From: Quatrionicoccus australiensis
Lineage (GTDB): Bacteria > Pseudomonadota > Gammaproteobacteria > Burkholderiales > Rhodocyclaceae
Length of the DNA: 64,000 nucleotides
Reading direction: 5' to 3'
Assembly (NCBI RefSeq): GCF_020510425.1
Contig: NZ_JAHBAH010000001.1
Coordinates: 3,515,001-3,579,000 of the forward strand
Made by a program: the position numbers and the translations under genes. A model generated the notes under the pieces. It saw only the letters and a program-made list of their open reading frames with translations. It was not told the origin of the DNA and did not search any database. Shown here piece after piece: positions 26,829 through 36,584 of this stretch (its first letter is position 1; every line of letters starts with the position of its first letter).

Positions 26829-26865
26829 TACAAATAATTAAAGCTTATGTGCTTATTTGTATCGT
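26829..26865 (+). promoter_or_regulatory. Candidate operator upstream of paaX
   Basis: Perfect 9-bp inverted repeat TACAAATAA (26829-26837) / TTATTTGTA (26853-26861), extended to TTTGTATCGT (26856-26865). TTTGTATCG recurs in the paaN/oxygenase divergent region at 54054-54062 and, reversed, at 54219-54227. Confidence 0.5.
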
Positions 26866-27022
26866 GTTGGCTGGTTTGGCCTGATTTCTGGCTAAACAGG
26901 TGGCGACTTTGCTATCCTTCCGCCTTGCTGAAAATGATACGCCGGGGAGGGCGGAGCAGACGTTCGATGTCGGCCGGCTTCCCGGTTTTGCTGTTGAACC
27001 TTCCGATCTGGCCGTCGATCCC

Positions 27023-27976
27023 GTGAGCAACTCCATCCAAAACCGCCTTGATGAATTCCGGCAGCAGCGCCGGGTTCAGGCCGGTTCGCTGATCATTTCC
27101 GTTTTTGGCGATGCCATCCTGCCGCGCGGCGGCCGCATCTGGCTGGGCAGCCTGATCCGCCTGCTCGAACCGCTCGAACTCAACGAACGCCTGGTGCGTA
27201 CCTCGGTTTTCCGCCTTGCCAAGGAAGAATGGCTGCGCACCGAAACCTGCGGCCGGCGCGCCGATTACGTGCTGACCGCTTCCGGTCGACGCCGTTTCGA
27301 AGAAGCATCGCGGCATATTTATGCAGCGCACGCACCGCTCTGGGATCGCCGCTGGCGGCTGATCCTGGTGGTCGGCGATCTGGAGCCCAAGGTCCGCGAG
27401 CAGGTGCGGCGTGCGCTGTTCTGGCAGGGCTTCGGTGCGCTCGGCGGTGACTGTTTCGTGCACCCGAGCGCCGAACTGTCGAGCGTGCTCGATGCCTTGA
27501 TCGCCGAAGGTCTGGGTGATGCGCTCGGCGCCTTGCTGCCATTGTTTGCCGCCGATTCGCGCTCGGCCCGTTCGGCGAGCGATTCCGACCTGGTGCGCCG
27601 GGCCTGGGATCTCGGCGCCCTGGGCGAGGCTTATGCCGCGTTCGTGGCGGTCTACCAGCCGATCCTGACCGATTTGCAGCACGATCAACTGGGCGAAGTC
27701 AGCGCGCAGGATGCCTTCCTGTTGCGCACCTTGCTCATCCACGATTACCGGCGTCTGTTGCTGCGCGATCCGGAACTGCCGGAAGTGCTGCTGCCGCTCG
27801 ACTGGCCGGGGCAGCAGGCGCGCCTGCTCTGCAAGGAGTTGTACAAGCGCCTGGAGCCCCTCTCGGCACGCCATCTCGACCAGGTGCTGTGCCTCGCCGA
27901 CGGCAGCGTGCCGGCCGAGGATGCCAGCCTGGCCGAGCGCTTCCCGCAGTACGACCCGCTCGAACGCGCCGCCTAG
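27023..27976 (+). CDS. paaX: PaaX-family repressor of phenylacetate catabolism
   Basis: 317 aa from GTG 27023, matching E. coli PaaX (316 aa); an upstream ATG at 26900 gives a tail with no family resemblance. PaaX is a GntR-like winged-helix repressor released by phenylacetyl-CoA. Seen: [45 protein letters not shown] N-terminal HTH (key parts GGRIWLGSL and [10 protein letters not shown]), the GRRADYVLT wing, and the [16 protein letters not shown]-terminal motif. Its stop overlaps that of convergent paaY by four bases. The catabolic operons lie 17 kb away, so it would act in trans. Confidence 0.9.
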   Translation: MSNSIQNRLDEFRQQRRVQAGSLIISVFGDAILPRGGRIWLGSLIRLLEPLELNERLVRTSVFRLAKEEWLRTETCGRRADYVLTASGRRRFEEASRHIYAAHAPLWDRRWRLILVVGDLEPKVREQVRRALFWQGFGALGGDCFVHPSAELSSVLDALIAEGLGDALGALLPLFAADSRSARSASDSDLVRRAWDLGALGEAYAAFVAVYQPILTDLQHDQLGEVSAQDAFLLRTLLIHDYRRLLLRDPELPEVLLPLDWPGQQARLLCKELYKRLEPLSARHLDQVLCLADGSVPAEDASLAERFPQYDPLERAA

Positions 27977-28584
27977 CCGCGCGCCTTCAACTCGGTCAAC
28001 GGCACGACATCGGGCATTTCGATGCGCTTGCGGTCGGCTTCGACCGCCGTCAGCGGTGCGGTTTCGACCATGCTGGCCAGGCAGCGCCGGGTCAGTTCCT
28101 GGTAGGTGCGCGTGCCGTCCGCCTTCCAGCGCATTTCCTGTTCCGTCAGCGGCCGGATTACCTTGGCCGGCACACCGGCGACCAGCACCTGCGGCGGGAC
28201 GACCTGGCTGGCCTTGACGAAGGCCGAGGCGGCGACGATGCTCGCTTCGCCGATCACCGCGTTATCCATGATCACCGCGTTCATGCCGATCAGTGCATTC
28301 TTGCCGATGCGGCAGCCGTGCAGCACGGCACCATGGCCGATATGGCCGTTCTCTTCGACCACCGTGTCGGTGCCGGGAAAACCGTGCATGACGCAGGTGT
28401 CCTGCAGGTTGGCGCCGGCTTCCAGGATCAGGCGGCCGAAATCGCCGCGCAGGCTGGCGCAGGGGCCGACGTAGCAGCCCGGGCCGACGATGACGTCGCC
28501 GATCAGCACGGCGCTGGGATGAACGTAGGCGGTGGGATCGACAACCGGGACGATGCCGTCAATGGCATAAACACGCAGGGACAT
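27973..28584 (-). CDS. paaY: PaaY, gamma-carbonic-anhydrase-fold thioesterase
   Basis: 203 aa from ATG 28584. Left-handed beta-helix hexapeptide repeats run through the middle ([48 protein letters not shown]). PaaY in E. coli is a trimeric metal-dependent thioesterase that removes dead-end CoA thioesters from the phenylacetate pathway. Metal-binding His are visible in [20 protein letters not shown]. Convergent with and overlapping paaX, divergent from the IclR gene. Confidence 0.88.
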   Translation of the reverse strand: MSLRVYAIDGIVPVVDPTAYVHPSAVLIGDVIVGPGCYVGPCASLRGDFGRLILEAGANLQDTCVMHGFPGTDTVVEENGHIGHGAVLHGCRIGKNALIGMNAVIMDNAVIGEASIVAASAFVKASQVVPPQVLVAGVPAKVIRPLTEQEMRWKADGTRTYQELTRRCLASMVETAPLTAVEADRKRIEMPDVVPLTELKARG

Positions 28585-28656
28585 GAAGAAGGCTCGCTTT
28601 TGACTGAAGTGCATTATTATAGAATCAGTTTCGAATAACGTAACTCGGAGGGCGAG

Positions 28657-29457
28657 ATGATCGACGAAGCGGATGGCAAGCACGGCGTACAGTCACTGGA
28701 GATCGGCATGGGCATTCTGCGTGCCATGGTCGATGGCCAGCGCGCGATGATGCTCAAGGAAATCGCGGCGGCCGCTGCGATGCCGCCTTCCAAGGCGCAT
28801 CGTTACCTGGTCAGCCTGATCCGCGCCGGCCTGGTTGAACAGGACCCGATGACCTCGCGTTACGATCTCGGTCCCTTTGCGATGAATATCGGTCTCGTTG
28901 CGCTTGATCGTCTCGACCGCGTACGTCTCGGCCTCAATGCCATCGCCGAGATGCGCGACGAAATCAACCAGACCACGGCGCTCGCGGTCTGGGGCGACCG
29001 CGGCCCGGTCATCGTGCGCTGGGAGCGGCCGCGCCGGCCGATTACGGTCAACGTGATTACCGGCACCGTTCTTGAACTGCTCTCTTCCGCGACCGGCCGC
29101 GTCTTTGCCGCCTGGATGCCGAAGAAGACGGTGGCGCCGCTGATTGCGGCCGAGCTCAAGGCGGTCGACGTACCCGCTGAACTCAAAACCAAAAGCGGTA
29201 TCGAAGCCATGCTGGCCGACATCCGTGCCAAGGGCTTCGCCACCACCGACGGTTTTCATCGGGTGCCCGGCGTCGAGGCGGTAGCGGCACCGGTCTTCAA
29301 TTTCAAGAACGAAATCACGATGTCGGTGCTGGTGGTTGGCGTGCAGGGCATGTTCGATACGCGCCCTGATGGCGATGTCGTCAAAAGCCTGCTGCGTCAC
29401 GCCGAAGCCCTGTCCTTGCGGCTTGGCGCGCACGGCGAGGCAAAGGTGCCGGTCTAG
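28657..29457 (+). CDS. IclR-family transcriptional regulator
   Basis: 266 aa, GGAGGG ribosome-binding site nine bases before the ATG. N-terminal winged helix ([30 protein letters not shown], key part PPSKAHRYL) and a C-terminal effector domain ([35 protein letters not shown]). It is divergent from paaY with 72 bases between the starts, so it probably controls paaY and itself, and may respond to an aromatic metabolite (inference). A TATTATAGAATC stretch near 28612 may be a -10 element for either promoter. Confidence 0.88.
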   Translation: MIDEADGKHGVQSLEIGMGILRAMVDGQRAMMLKEIAAAAAMPPSKAHRYLVSLIRAGLVEQDPMTSRYDLGPFAMNIGLVALDRLDRVRLGLNAIAEMRDEINQTTALAVWGDRGPVIVRWERPRRPITVNVITGTVLELLSSATGRVFAAWMPKKTVAPLIAAELKAVDVPAELKTKSGIEAMLADIRAKGFATTDGFHRVPGVEAVAAPVFNFKNEITMSVLVVGVQGMFDTRPDGDVVKSLLRHAEALSLRLGAHGEAKVPV

Positions 29458-29576
29458 GAGGGGGCGATCTTCTTGCCGAAGAGGGTGTGTTACGTAAATA
29501 TTAAAAATATCAAATTCTTGAAAACCTCATGCGTCGACCCTTGGTTTGGGGTTATTATTCGTAAAAGAGGAGATCT

Positions 29577-30743
29577 ATGACCATGACATCGCAAGAGGAA
29601 GCGCAAGGCTCGCCTCCGGTGCGCACCGTCCTGATAGTTGATGACACACCGCAGAACCTGACGATTCTTGGTGAATTGCTCTGTTCCAGTTACCTGGTCA
29701 AGGCTGCCAATTCGGGTGAGCGGGCCCTGCGCATCGCACAGTCAGAGAATCGCCCCGACCTGATCCTGCTCGACGTGATGATGCCCGGCATGGATGGCTA
29801 TGAGGTGCTGCGCCGTCTGCGTGAGGATGCTGCCACGCGCAACATACCGGTCATTTTCATCACCGCGATGTCGGCTTCGGAAGACGAAGAACGCGGCCTC
29901 AAACTCGGCGCCGTCGATTACATCACCAAACCCTTTAGTCCGGCTGTCGTCCTTGCCCGCGTCCGCACCCAACTCGAACTCAAGGATGCGCGCGACCGCC
30001 TGGCGCGCGAAAACGACTGGCTCGAACATGAAGTGGCGCGCCGCATGCGCGAGAACCTGCTCGTCCAGGAACTCAGTGTGCGCGCCTTGGCCTGCCTGGC
30101 CGAAGCGCGCGACAACGAGACCGGCAACCATATCGTGCGTACCCAGCTCTACGTCGATGTGCTGGCCCGCCACCTGGCCGGCCATGACGGCTTTCGCGAG
30201 GCGCTGGCCGGGCCGCGCCTGGACATGGTGGTCAAGGCGGCACCGCTGCACGATATCGGCAAGGTCGGCATTCCCGATGCCATTTTGCTCAAGCCGGGAC
30301 GGTTGACCGCTGAAGAATTCGAAATCATGAAGACGCACCCGAAGATCGGGGCCGAGGCAATCAGTCGGGCGATGCTGCAGGCGGTGGCCGGCGCCGACCC
30401 GGATACCGATGAACTGGCACACGGTGCCTTCGCCTTCCTGCGCGTTGCTCAGGAAATCTCGCTCGGCCACCAGGAAAAGTGGGACGGCAGCGGCTATCCG
30501 GCCGGTCTCGTCGGCGCGGCGATTCCCGTCTCGGCGCGGCTGATGGCCTTGGCCGACGTTTTCGATGCGCTGATCAGCCGTCGTGTTTATAAGCCGCCGA
30601 TGACGCTCGATGAGGCGACAAAGATTATTCTCGATGGACGCGGCAACCATTTTGATCCTGCTGTGGTCGACGCCTTTGTCGCCTGTCGCGACAGCTTCGC
30701 CGAAATTGCTGCGCGCTTTCCCGATGCCGAAGAGGCTGCTTGA
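29577..30743 (+). CDS. Response regulator with HD-GYP c-di-GMP phosphodiesterase domain
   Basis: 388 aa, AGGAGA before the ATG. Receiver domain at about 15-135 with VLIVDD, phospho-acceptor in LILLDVMMPGMDG and the KPF lysine; a short coiled coil; then HD-GYP at about 165-375 with HDIGKVG near 224 and the GYP element in KWDGSGYPAGL near 306. Predicted phosphorylation-controlled hydrolysis of c-di-GMP. It starts a rightward run with two hybrid kinases, the likely phosphoryl donors. Confidence 0.93.
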   Translation: MTMTSQEEAQGSPPVRTVLIVDDTPQNLTILGELLCSSYLVKAANSGERALRIAQSENRPDLILLDVMMPGMDGYEVLRRLREDAATRNIPVIFITAMSASEDEERGLKLGAVDYITKPFSPAVVLARVRTQLELKDARDRLARENDWLEHEVARRMRENLLVQELSVRALACLAEARDNETGNHIVRTQLYVDVLARHLAGHDGFREALAGPRLDMVVKAAPLHDIGKVGIPDAILLKPGRLTAEEFEIMKTHPKIGAEAISRAMLQAVAGADPDTDELAHGAFAFLRVAQEISLGHQEKWDGSGYPAGLVGAAIPVSARLMALADVFDALISRRVYKPPMTLDEATKIILDGRGNHFDPAVVDAFVACRDSFAEIAARFPDAEEAA

Positions 30744-30759
30744 TTCCATGGAGAATGCC

Positions 30760-31419
30760 ATGAGGCCCGTGTTCTGTTTGTCCTTTGCCCTGCTGCCCGG
30801 GCTTGTCTTGCCGCTGCCGGCTCTGGCGCAGGATACGCTGGTGCCGCCGCCGGTTGCGGTGAAAAAATTTGTCGAGCAGCCGGCCACCAGCGAAACGCTG
30901 AATCGTCTGCGCGACGGCGGTTACACGCTCTATCTGCGGCATGGCTCGACCGACAATACCCGCCCTGACCGCTTTCCTGCGGTCGATCTCAACGATTGCA
31001 GCACGCAGCGCCCGTTGACCGATGAGGGGCGCAAGCAGGCGGCCCTGGTCGGCGATGCGATGCGCAAGGCCGCCATTCCGCTTGGCGAGATTCGCATCAG
31101 CCCGCTCTGCCGGGTCAATGAGTCGGCGGCGGCTGCCTTTCCCGGCAAGCCTGTGAGCATCGACCACGACTTGATGTACACGGCCAACCTGACCAGCGAA
31201 CAGAAAGTGCCGATTCTGGCCAATACCCGGCGTCTGCTCGCCGAGCCGGTGACTGCGGGGAAAAACCGCCTGCTCATCGCGCACGCGCCGAATCTGATGG
31301 ATTTGATCGGCTATTTTCCGAAAGAGGGCACCCTGGTCGTTTTTCGTCCCCTGGGTGCCGCAGGATTCCAGTACGTCGCCAGCATTCCGCCGACGTTGTG
31401 GCCTGATTTGCTGCACTGA
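30760..31419 (+). CDS. Exported histidine-phosphatase-superfamily protein
   Basis: 219 aa from ATG 30760, preceded by GGAGAATGCC; ATG 30748 is the alternative. Signal peptide ends LPALA. The branch-1 phosphatase RHG motif is present (LYLRHGSTD near residue 60), and a second His in LLIAHAPNL near 180 completes the pair. Periplasmic phosphatase of unknown substrate. Between a HD-GYP regulator and a hybrid kinase with small gaps, so probably cotranscribed. Confidence 0.82.
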   Translation: MRPVFCLSFALLPGLVLPLPALAQDTLVPPPVAVKKFVEQPATSETLNRLRDGGYTLYLRHGSTDNTRPDRFPAVDLNDCSTQRPLTDEGRKQAALVGDAMRKAAIPLGEIRISPLCRVNESAAAAFPGKPVSIDHDLMYTANLTSEQKVPILANTRRLLAEPVTAGKNRLLIAHAPNLMDLIGYFPKEGTLVVFRPLGAAGFQYVASIPPTLWPDLLH

Positions 31420-31430
31420 CGGGGGCAGGC

Positions 31431-34400
31431 ATGTTGCGCCGCCAGCGTTTCCTTCCCTACCTGCTGATTTTTTTTCTGCCGGTAGTGCTGGTTGCCTTGC
31501 TGGCCGGGGGGCTCAACCTGTTCTCGTTCTACAAGCTGCGCCAGGATCATCTGGCGACCAGTTTGCTGCAGGGCAAGGATATCGAGAAAATCCAGCAGAC
31601 GACCCGCTTCAACCAGGACGTCGCGGCGATACAGGAATTGATCGCAACGACGCTGGAGAAGGCGGCAGCAGGACAGGCTGACGAAGCGCTGATCTATACC
31701 GCGCATAGCGAAGTGGTCGAACGTCTGGCTGCTCTCGAGCAGCGTTTGCCGGCCTTGCGCGATAGCACCAACGCAGCAACGCTGCGTGAGGTCGAAGAAC
31801 ACTTTCAGGAATATCGCAAGCTGATCATCCAGGCCAGCGACCTGGCTGCGATTGATCCGGCGGGCGCCATGCGCAGTGCCTACCAGGCCGCCAACCAGTA
31901 TCTCTTCCTGTCCCAGCATACCCGTTCAGTGGCCAGGCAGGCGGTGGATGACGCCTTGCAGCGCGGTGTCGAGCAGGAGCAACTGCTCGAGCAGCATGCT
32001 TTCGACAATCTCATGCTCGGGGGCGTACTGGTACTCGTGCTGCTGCTCGTTGCGATCATCCTGATCCGGCGCCTGACCCAGCGCCTGGAGGCACTCAGCG
32101 TTGCGCTGCATGAACTGGCCGGTGGCGAGACCAATCCGCAGAGTTTGCCGGCGGTGCAGCGCGTCGCCGATGATCGGCGCAGTTTGCTGCGCGATTTTGC
32201 CCACGCCGTTCTCGCCTTTCGCGAGAGCATCATGGCCCATCGCCGCTCCCGTACCGAACTTGACGAGCGGATGAAGGAGTTGTCCTGTCTGTTCGAGGTG
32301 GCGCGGATTACTCATCGTGAGGATCTTGAACTGGAAGCGATGCTGGCAATCGTGGCCGAGCGTCTGCCGGCGGCGATGCGTTTTCCGGAATTGGCCAGCG
32401 GGCATATCGAATGTGGCGGTCGGCTGTTCGGTGAAGCGGTAGACGGCGAGGTGCTTGCTGCCAGCTTTGTCGGTCCGCAGGGGAGTCCGGCCCGGGTTTG
32501 TGTCGTGTATGCCGGTGCCTTACCGGGCGATGCCGGGGAGACTTTCCTTGATGAAGAGTGCAAATTGCTTGAAGCGGTCGCCAACCATCTGGGCAGCGCC
32601 ATCGAGCGGCGGCGTGTGGTGGCTGCCGAACGCGACCGGCAGGCCTTGCTCGATGCGGTGATTTCCGGTGCCCCGGACGCGATCGAATTGATCGATGCCG
32701 AGACCCTGTGTTTTGTCGAGGTCAATGCCGCCAGCTGCAACATGCTGGGCTATCGGCGCGAAGAAATGATCGGCATGCCGCTGGCCCGGATCCAGGCCAG
32801 CATGACGGCGGATGATCTGGCCGCAATTGCCGGTCGGATCACCGCCGACGACGTTAGCAAGTTCGAGAATCGGCATCGCTGCAAGAATGGCGAACTGATC
32901 GACGTCCGGGTCAGTGTCCGGAGCATTCGCCAGAACAATCGCGATTACCTGATTGGCGTCTGGCGTGACATCAGCGAAGAAAAACGGGCTGCGGCAGAAA
33001 TCCGCAAGCTGTCGCTGGTCATCGAGCAGAGTCCGAGTCCGATCATCATCACCGATCTCGACTGCCGGATCGAATACGTCAATGACGCCTTCACCTTGAA
33101 TACCGGCTACAGCCGGGCCGAGGCGGTCGGCCAGACACCGCGCCTGCTCAAGTCCGGTTATACGCCGACGGCGACCTACATCGAGATGTGGGAGGCGCTC
33201 AATAGCGGCAACGCCTGGAAGGGAACCTTTTTCAACCAGACCAAGGACGGGCGTGAACAGATCGAGTCCTCGATCATCGTTCCCCTGCGTCAGCCGGATG
33301 GTGCGGTCACCCATTACGTCGCGATCAAGGAAGACATCACGCTCAAGAAGCAGATGGGCGACGAACTCGAACGCCATCGCAAGCATCTCGAGTCGCTGGT
33401 TGCCAGTCGCACGGCCGAGCTCAATACGGCCCTGAGCGAGCAGAATGCCCTGTTCGATGCGGCCAGTGCCGGCATCGTACTGATGCGCGAACGGCACATC
33501 GTGCGCTGCAACAGCCGCATGGATGAAATGTTCGGCTATGCCGAGGGCGAGCAGATCGGTCAGTCGACGCGCATCTGGTATGTCGATGATGCAGCCTACG
33601 TCCAGTCCGGGCAGGAGGTCTATGCCCAGATCGGGCGCGGCGAAATCCATGTGCGGGAACAACTGCTCGTGCGCAAGGACGGCAGCCGCTTCTGGGCGCG
33701 CATGTCGGGGCATGCTGTCGATGTCGGCGATCTCGGCAAGGGGATGGTCGGCATCTTCGAGGATATTACCGCCGAGCGGGCAGCGGCCGAGGCGCTGCAC
33801 CTGGCGGCCGAGGAACAGCAAGCAATTTTCGATACTGCCAATTCCGGCATCGCCCTGATCCGCGAGCGCGTCATCCTGCGCGGCAACCGCCGCCTGCACG
33901 AGATGTTCGGCTGGCCGGCAGGGCAGATGATCGGGCAGCGCACGGCGGTCTGGTATGCCGATGAGGCGGCCGAGGCGACGGGCGGCGGCGAGGTGTATGC
34001 GCAGATCTGGCGCGGCGAGGTACATCGCCGCGAGCAGGAGCTGATGCGCCGCGACGGCAGCATGTTCTGGGCGCGCCTGACCGGTACTGCGGTCGACATC
34101 ACCGATCGCGCCAAGGGGACGGTCTGGGTGATTGAGGATGTCGCGGTTGAACGGGCGGCACTCCTCCAGATTCGCGAGGCGCAGTCGCTGGCCGAGGCGG
34201 CCGCGCGCATGAAGTCGGATTTCCTGGCCAACATGAGCCACGAGATCCGGACGCCGATGAACGCCATCATCGGCATGTCGCACCTGGCGATGAAAACCGA
34301 CCTGACGCCGCGCCAGCGCGACTACCTGAACAAGATCCAGGGCTCCAGCCAGCATTTGCTCGGCATCATCAACGACATCCTCGACCTGTCGAAGATCGAG

Positions 34401-36443
34401 GCCGGCAAGATGGTCGTCGAGCACATCGAATTCGAGCTCGACCGGGTCTTCGAGAACGTCGCTGGCCTGATCGCGGAAAAGGCGGCCACCAAGGGGCTGG
34501 AACTGATCGTCGATGTGGCGGCCGGCGTGCCGCGCTCGCTGATCGGCGATCCGCTGCGCCTCGGGCAGGTGCTGATCAACTACGCCAACAATGCCGTCAA
34601 ATTCACCGAGCAGGGCGAAATCGCCATCCATGTTGTCGTCGCCGAAGAAAGCGAGCACGATCTGCTGCTGCATTTCTCGGTCGTCGATACCGGCATAGGC
34701 ATCGACGAAGAACAGCGCGGCCGTCTGTTCCAGAGCTTCGAGCAGGCCGACCGGTCGACGACGCGCAAGTTCGGCGGCACCGGGCTCGGTCTTGCCATTT
34801 CGCGGCAGCTGGTTGAATTGATGGGCGGCACGGTTGGTGTGAACAGCACGCCGGGAAGCGGCTCCGATTTCTGGTTTACCGCCCGTCTCGGGCGCGGCAA
34901 GGAAAAGTCGCGCCTGTTGCAGCCCGATCCGGACCTGCGCAATCGTCGCGTGCTGGTGGTTGACGACAACGAGTCGGCTCGTGATGTCATCTGCGAGCTG
35001 CTGCGCACCATGTCGCTCGACGTCGACGCGGTGGCCAGCGGGGCCGAGGCGGTGGCCGAGATCGTTCGTGCCGCAGCGGTCGACGCGCCTTACGAGATCG
35101 TTTTCCTCGACTGGCAGATGCCGGCCATGGATGGCCTGATGACGGCGCGCGCGATCCGCCAGAGCCTGCCCACGGCCATGCCGCACCTGGTCATGGTCAC
35201 CGCCTTCGGGCGTGACGAAGTGATGAAGGCAGCCAGCGAGGCCGGCTTCGAGGATGTCCTGATCAAGCCGGTGACCTCCTCGCTGCTTTTCGATACGGTG
35301 ATGCGCATCCTCGGCGGCGGGCCGAGCGAAACCCGCTTCGCCTTCACCGTAGCGGCGCCCAGTGTCGATTTGAGCAGCGTTGCCGGCAGCCGCGTCCTGC
35401 TCGTCGAGGACAACGACCTGAACCAGGAAGTGGCGAGCGAACTGCTCAAGGAAGCCGGCTTCCTGGTCGAGGTTGCCGACAACGGCGCCATCGCCGTCGA
35501 TATGGTGGCGCGGGCCGCGGCCGGTTATTACGACATCGTGCTCATGGACATGCAGATGCCGGTCATGGACGGCATCACGGCGACCCGTGAAATCCGTGCC
35601 CTGGCGCAGGGCTGCACACTGCCGATCGTTGCCATGACCGCGAACGCGATGGCCGGTGATCGCGAGCGTTGCCTTGATGCCGACATGAACGACCACGTCG
35701 CAAAACCGATCAATCCGGACGACCTGTGGCGCAAACTGCAGCGCTGGATAGCGCCAGATCCGAACCGGACCGGCAATTTGTCGCCGGATGAAGGGGCAAG
35801 CGAAATGACCGGAGAAAGTTCGCCAGCGGTGCAGGCGGCCAGGGCTTTTGCCGACATTCCCGGACTCGACGTCGCCATCGGATTGCGTCAGGCGATGGGG
35901 CGTGATGCGCTGTACATCTCCTTGCTGCGCCGTTTCGTCGTCGGTCAGAGCGATTTCGCTGTCCGCATGGCCAGTGCCTTGCAGACTGAAGACGGGCCTG
36001 CCGGCGAGTTGCTTGCTCACACCCTGAAAGGCGTGGCGGCGCAGGTCGGGGCAAGCCTGCTCGGCGAGCGGGCGGCTTCTCTCGAGAAGGCCTTGCGGCA
36101 GGGGGAGGCAGCCGCGACGCTGCATGCCGGGCTGGCCGACATCACAGCCTTGCTCGACGATCTGTTGCCTGCGATCGCTGCCCGCTTGCCGGGCGAAGTG
36201 AAGACTGGCGTAGCGACAGCGGTCGACGCGTCAAAAACAGGGGAAATCTGCTCGCGCCTGGCTGGCCAACTGCAGGCGGCGGATTTCCTTTGCGCCAATA
36301 CGCTGCGCGAACATGCCGGCCTCCTGCGCGGCCTCCTCGGCGAACAGTTCGTGCTGATGCAGGAAGCCGTTGAAAACTACGACTTCGACGGTGCGCTGGC
36401 CCTGCTCAAGGCTGCTACTGCCCAGCGGGATACTTTCTCCTGA
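31431..36443 (+). CDS. Very large hybrid histidine kinase: PAS x4, HisKA, HATPase, REC x2, HPt
   Basis: 1670 aa. Two membrane helices (about 10-30 and 193-215) flank a helical periplasmic sensor; HAMP-like and GAF-like regions follow, then four PAS segments (about 405-520, 525-640, 660-785, 790-905), the last two near-duplicates (ANSGIALIRER / SAGIVLMRERH). HisKA has SHEIRTPMN with phospho-His near 936; HATPase has NNAVKFT, DTGIGI and GTGLGL. REC1 near 1173 (VVDDNES, LDWQMPAMDG), REC2 near 1320 (VEDNDLN, MDMQMPVMDG), HPt near 1526 (HTLKG). A full BarA-type phosphorelay chain in one protein. Output is probably the HD-GYP regulator upstream (inference). Confidence 0.93.
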   Translation: MLRRQRFLPYLLIFFLPVVLVALLAGGLNLFSFYKLRQDHLATSLLQGKDIEKIQQTTRFNQDVAAIQELIATTLEKAAAGQADEALIYTAHSEVVERLAALEQRLPALRDSTNAATLREVEEHFQEYRKLIIQASDLAAIDPAGAMRSAYQAANQYLFLSQHTRSVARQAVDDALQRGVEQEQLLEQHAFDNLMLGGVLVLVLLLVAIILIRRLTQRLEALSVALHELAGGETNPQSLPAVQRVADDRRSLLRDFAHAVLAFRESIMAHRRSRTELDERMKELSCLFEVARITHREDLELEAMLAIVAERLPAAMRFPELASGHIECGGRLFGEAVDGEVLAASFVGPQGSPARVCVVYAGALPGDAGETFLDEECKLLEAVANHLGSAIERRRVVAAERDRQALLDAVISGAPDAIELIDAETLCFVEVNAASCNMLGYRREEMIGMPLARIQASMTADDLAAIAGRITADDVSKFENRHRCKNGELIDVRVSVRSIRQNNRDYLIGVWRDISEEKRAAAEIRKLSLVIEQSPSPIIITDLDCRIEYVNDAFTLNTGYSRAEAVGQTPRLLKSGYTPTATYIEMWEALNSGNAWKGTFFNQTKDGREQIESSIIVPLRQPDGAVTHYVAIKEDITLKKQMGDELERHRKHLESLVASRTAELNTALSEQNALFDAASAGIVLMRERHIVRCNSRMDEMFGYAEGEQIGQSTRIWYVDDAAYVQSGQEVYAQIGRGEIHVREQLLVRKDGSRFWARMSGHAVDVGDLGKGMVGIFEDITAERAAAEALHLAAEEQQAIFDTANSGIALIRERVILRGNRRLHEMFGWPAGQMIGQRTAVWYADEAAEATGGGEVYAQIWRGEVHRREQELMRRDGSMFWARLTGTAVDITDRAKGTVWVIEDVAVERAALLQIREAQSLAEAAARMKSDFLANMSHEIRTPMNAIIGMSHLAMKTDLTPRQRDYLNKIQGSSQHLLGIINDILDLSKIEAGKMVVEHIEFELDRVFENVAGLIAEKAATKGLELIVDVAAGVPRSLIGDPLRLGQVLINYANNAVKFTEQGEIAIHVVVAEESEHDLLLHFSVVDTGIGIDEEQRGRLFQSFEQADRSTTRKFGGTGLGLAISRQLVELMGGTVGVNSTPGSGSDFWFTARLGRGKEKSRLLQPDPDLRNRRVLVVDDNESARDVICELLRTMSLDVDAVASGAEAVAEIVRAAAVDAPYEIVFLDWQMPAMDGLMTARAIRQSLPTAMPHLVMVTAFGRDEVMKAASEAGFEDVLIKPVTSSLLFDTVMRILGGGPSETRFAFTVAAPSVDLSSVAGSRVLLVEDNDLNQEVASELLKEAGFLVEVADNGAIAVDMVARAAAGYYDIVLMDMQMPVMDGITATREIRALAQGCTLPIVAMTANAMAGDRERCLDADMNDHVAKPINPDDLWRKLQRWIAPDPNRTGNLSPDEGASEMTGESSPAVQAARAFADIPGLDVAIGLRQAMGRDALYISLLRRFVVGQSDFAVRMASALQTEDGPAGELLAHTLKGVAAQVGASLLGERAASLEKALRQGEAAATLHAGLADITALLDDLLPAIAARLPGEVKTGVATAVDASKTGEICSRLAGQLQAADFLCANTLREHAGLLRGLLGEQFVLMQEAVENYDFDGALALLKAATAQRDTFS

Positions 36444-36584
36444 GCCGGCGCATCCGGACAGCCAGTCAAAGTACCTACCCTGATTCGCAGTGGCCGCATC
36501 GCCCTGAGTCAGGGATAACGCCACCTCTCAAGGCCGATTTCTGCTGCTATTCTTGAGCCTTCGAAAAATCCCGGAGCACGCGCA

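Noticed and set aside
32520..36125. Long antisense frame opposite the first hybrid kinase
   Set aside because: Shadow of the kinase, which has all catalytic motifs; no ribosome-binding site.
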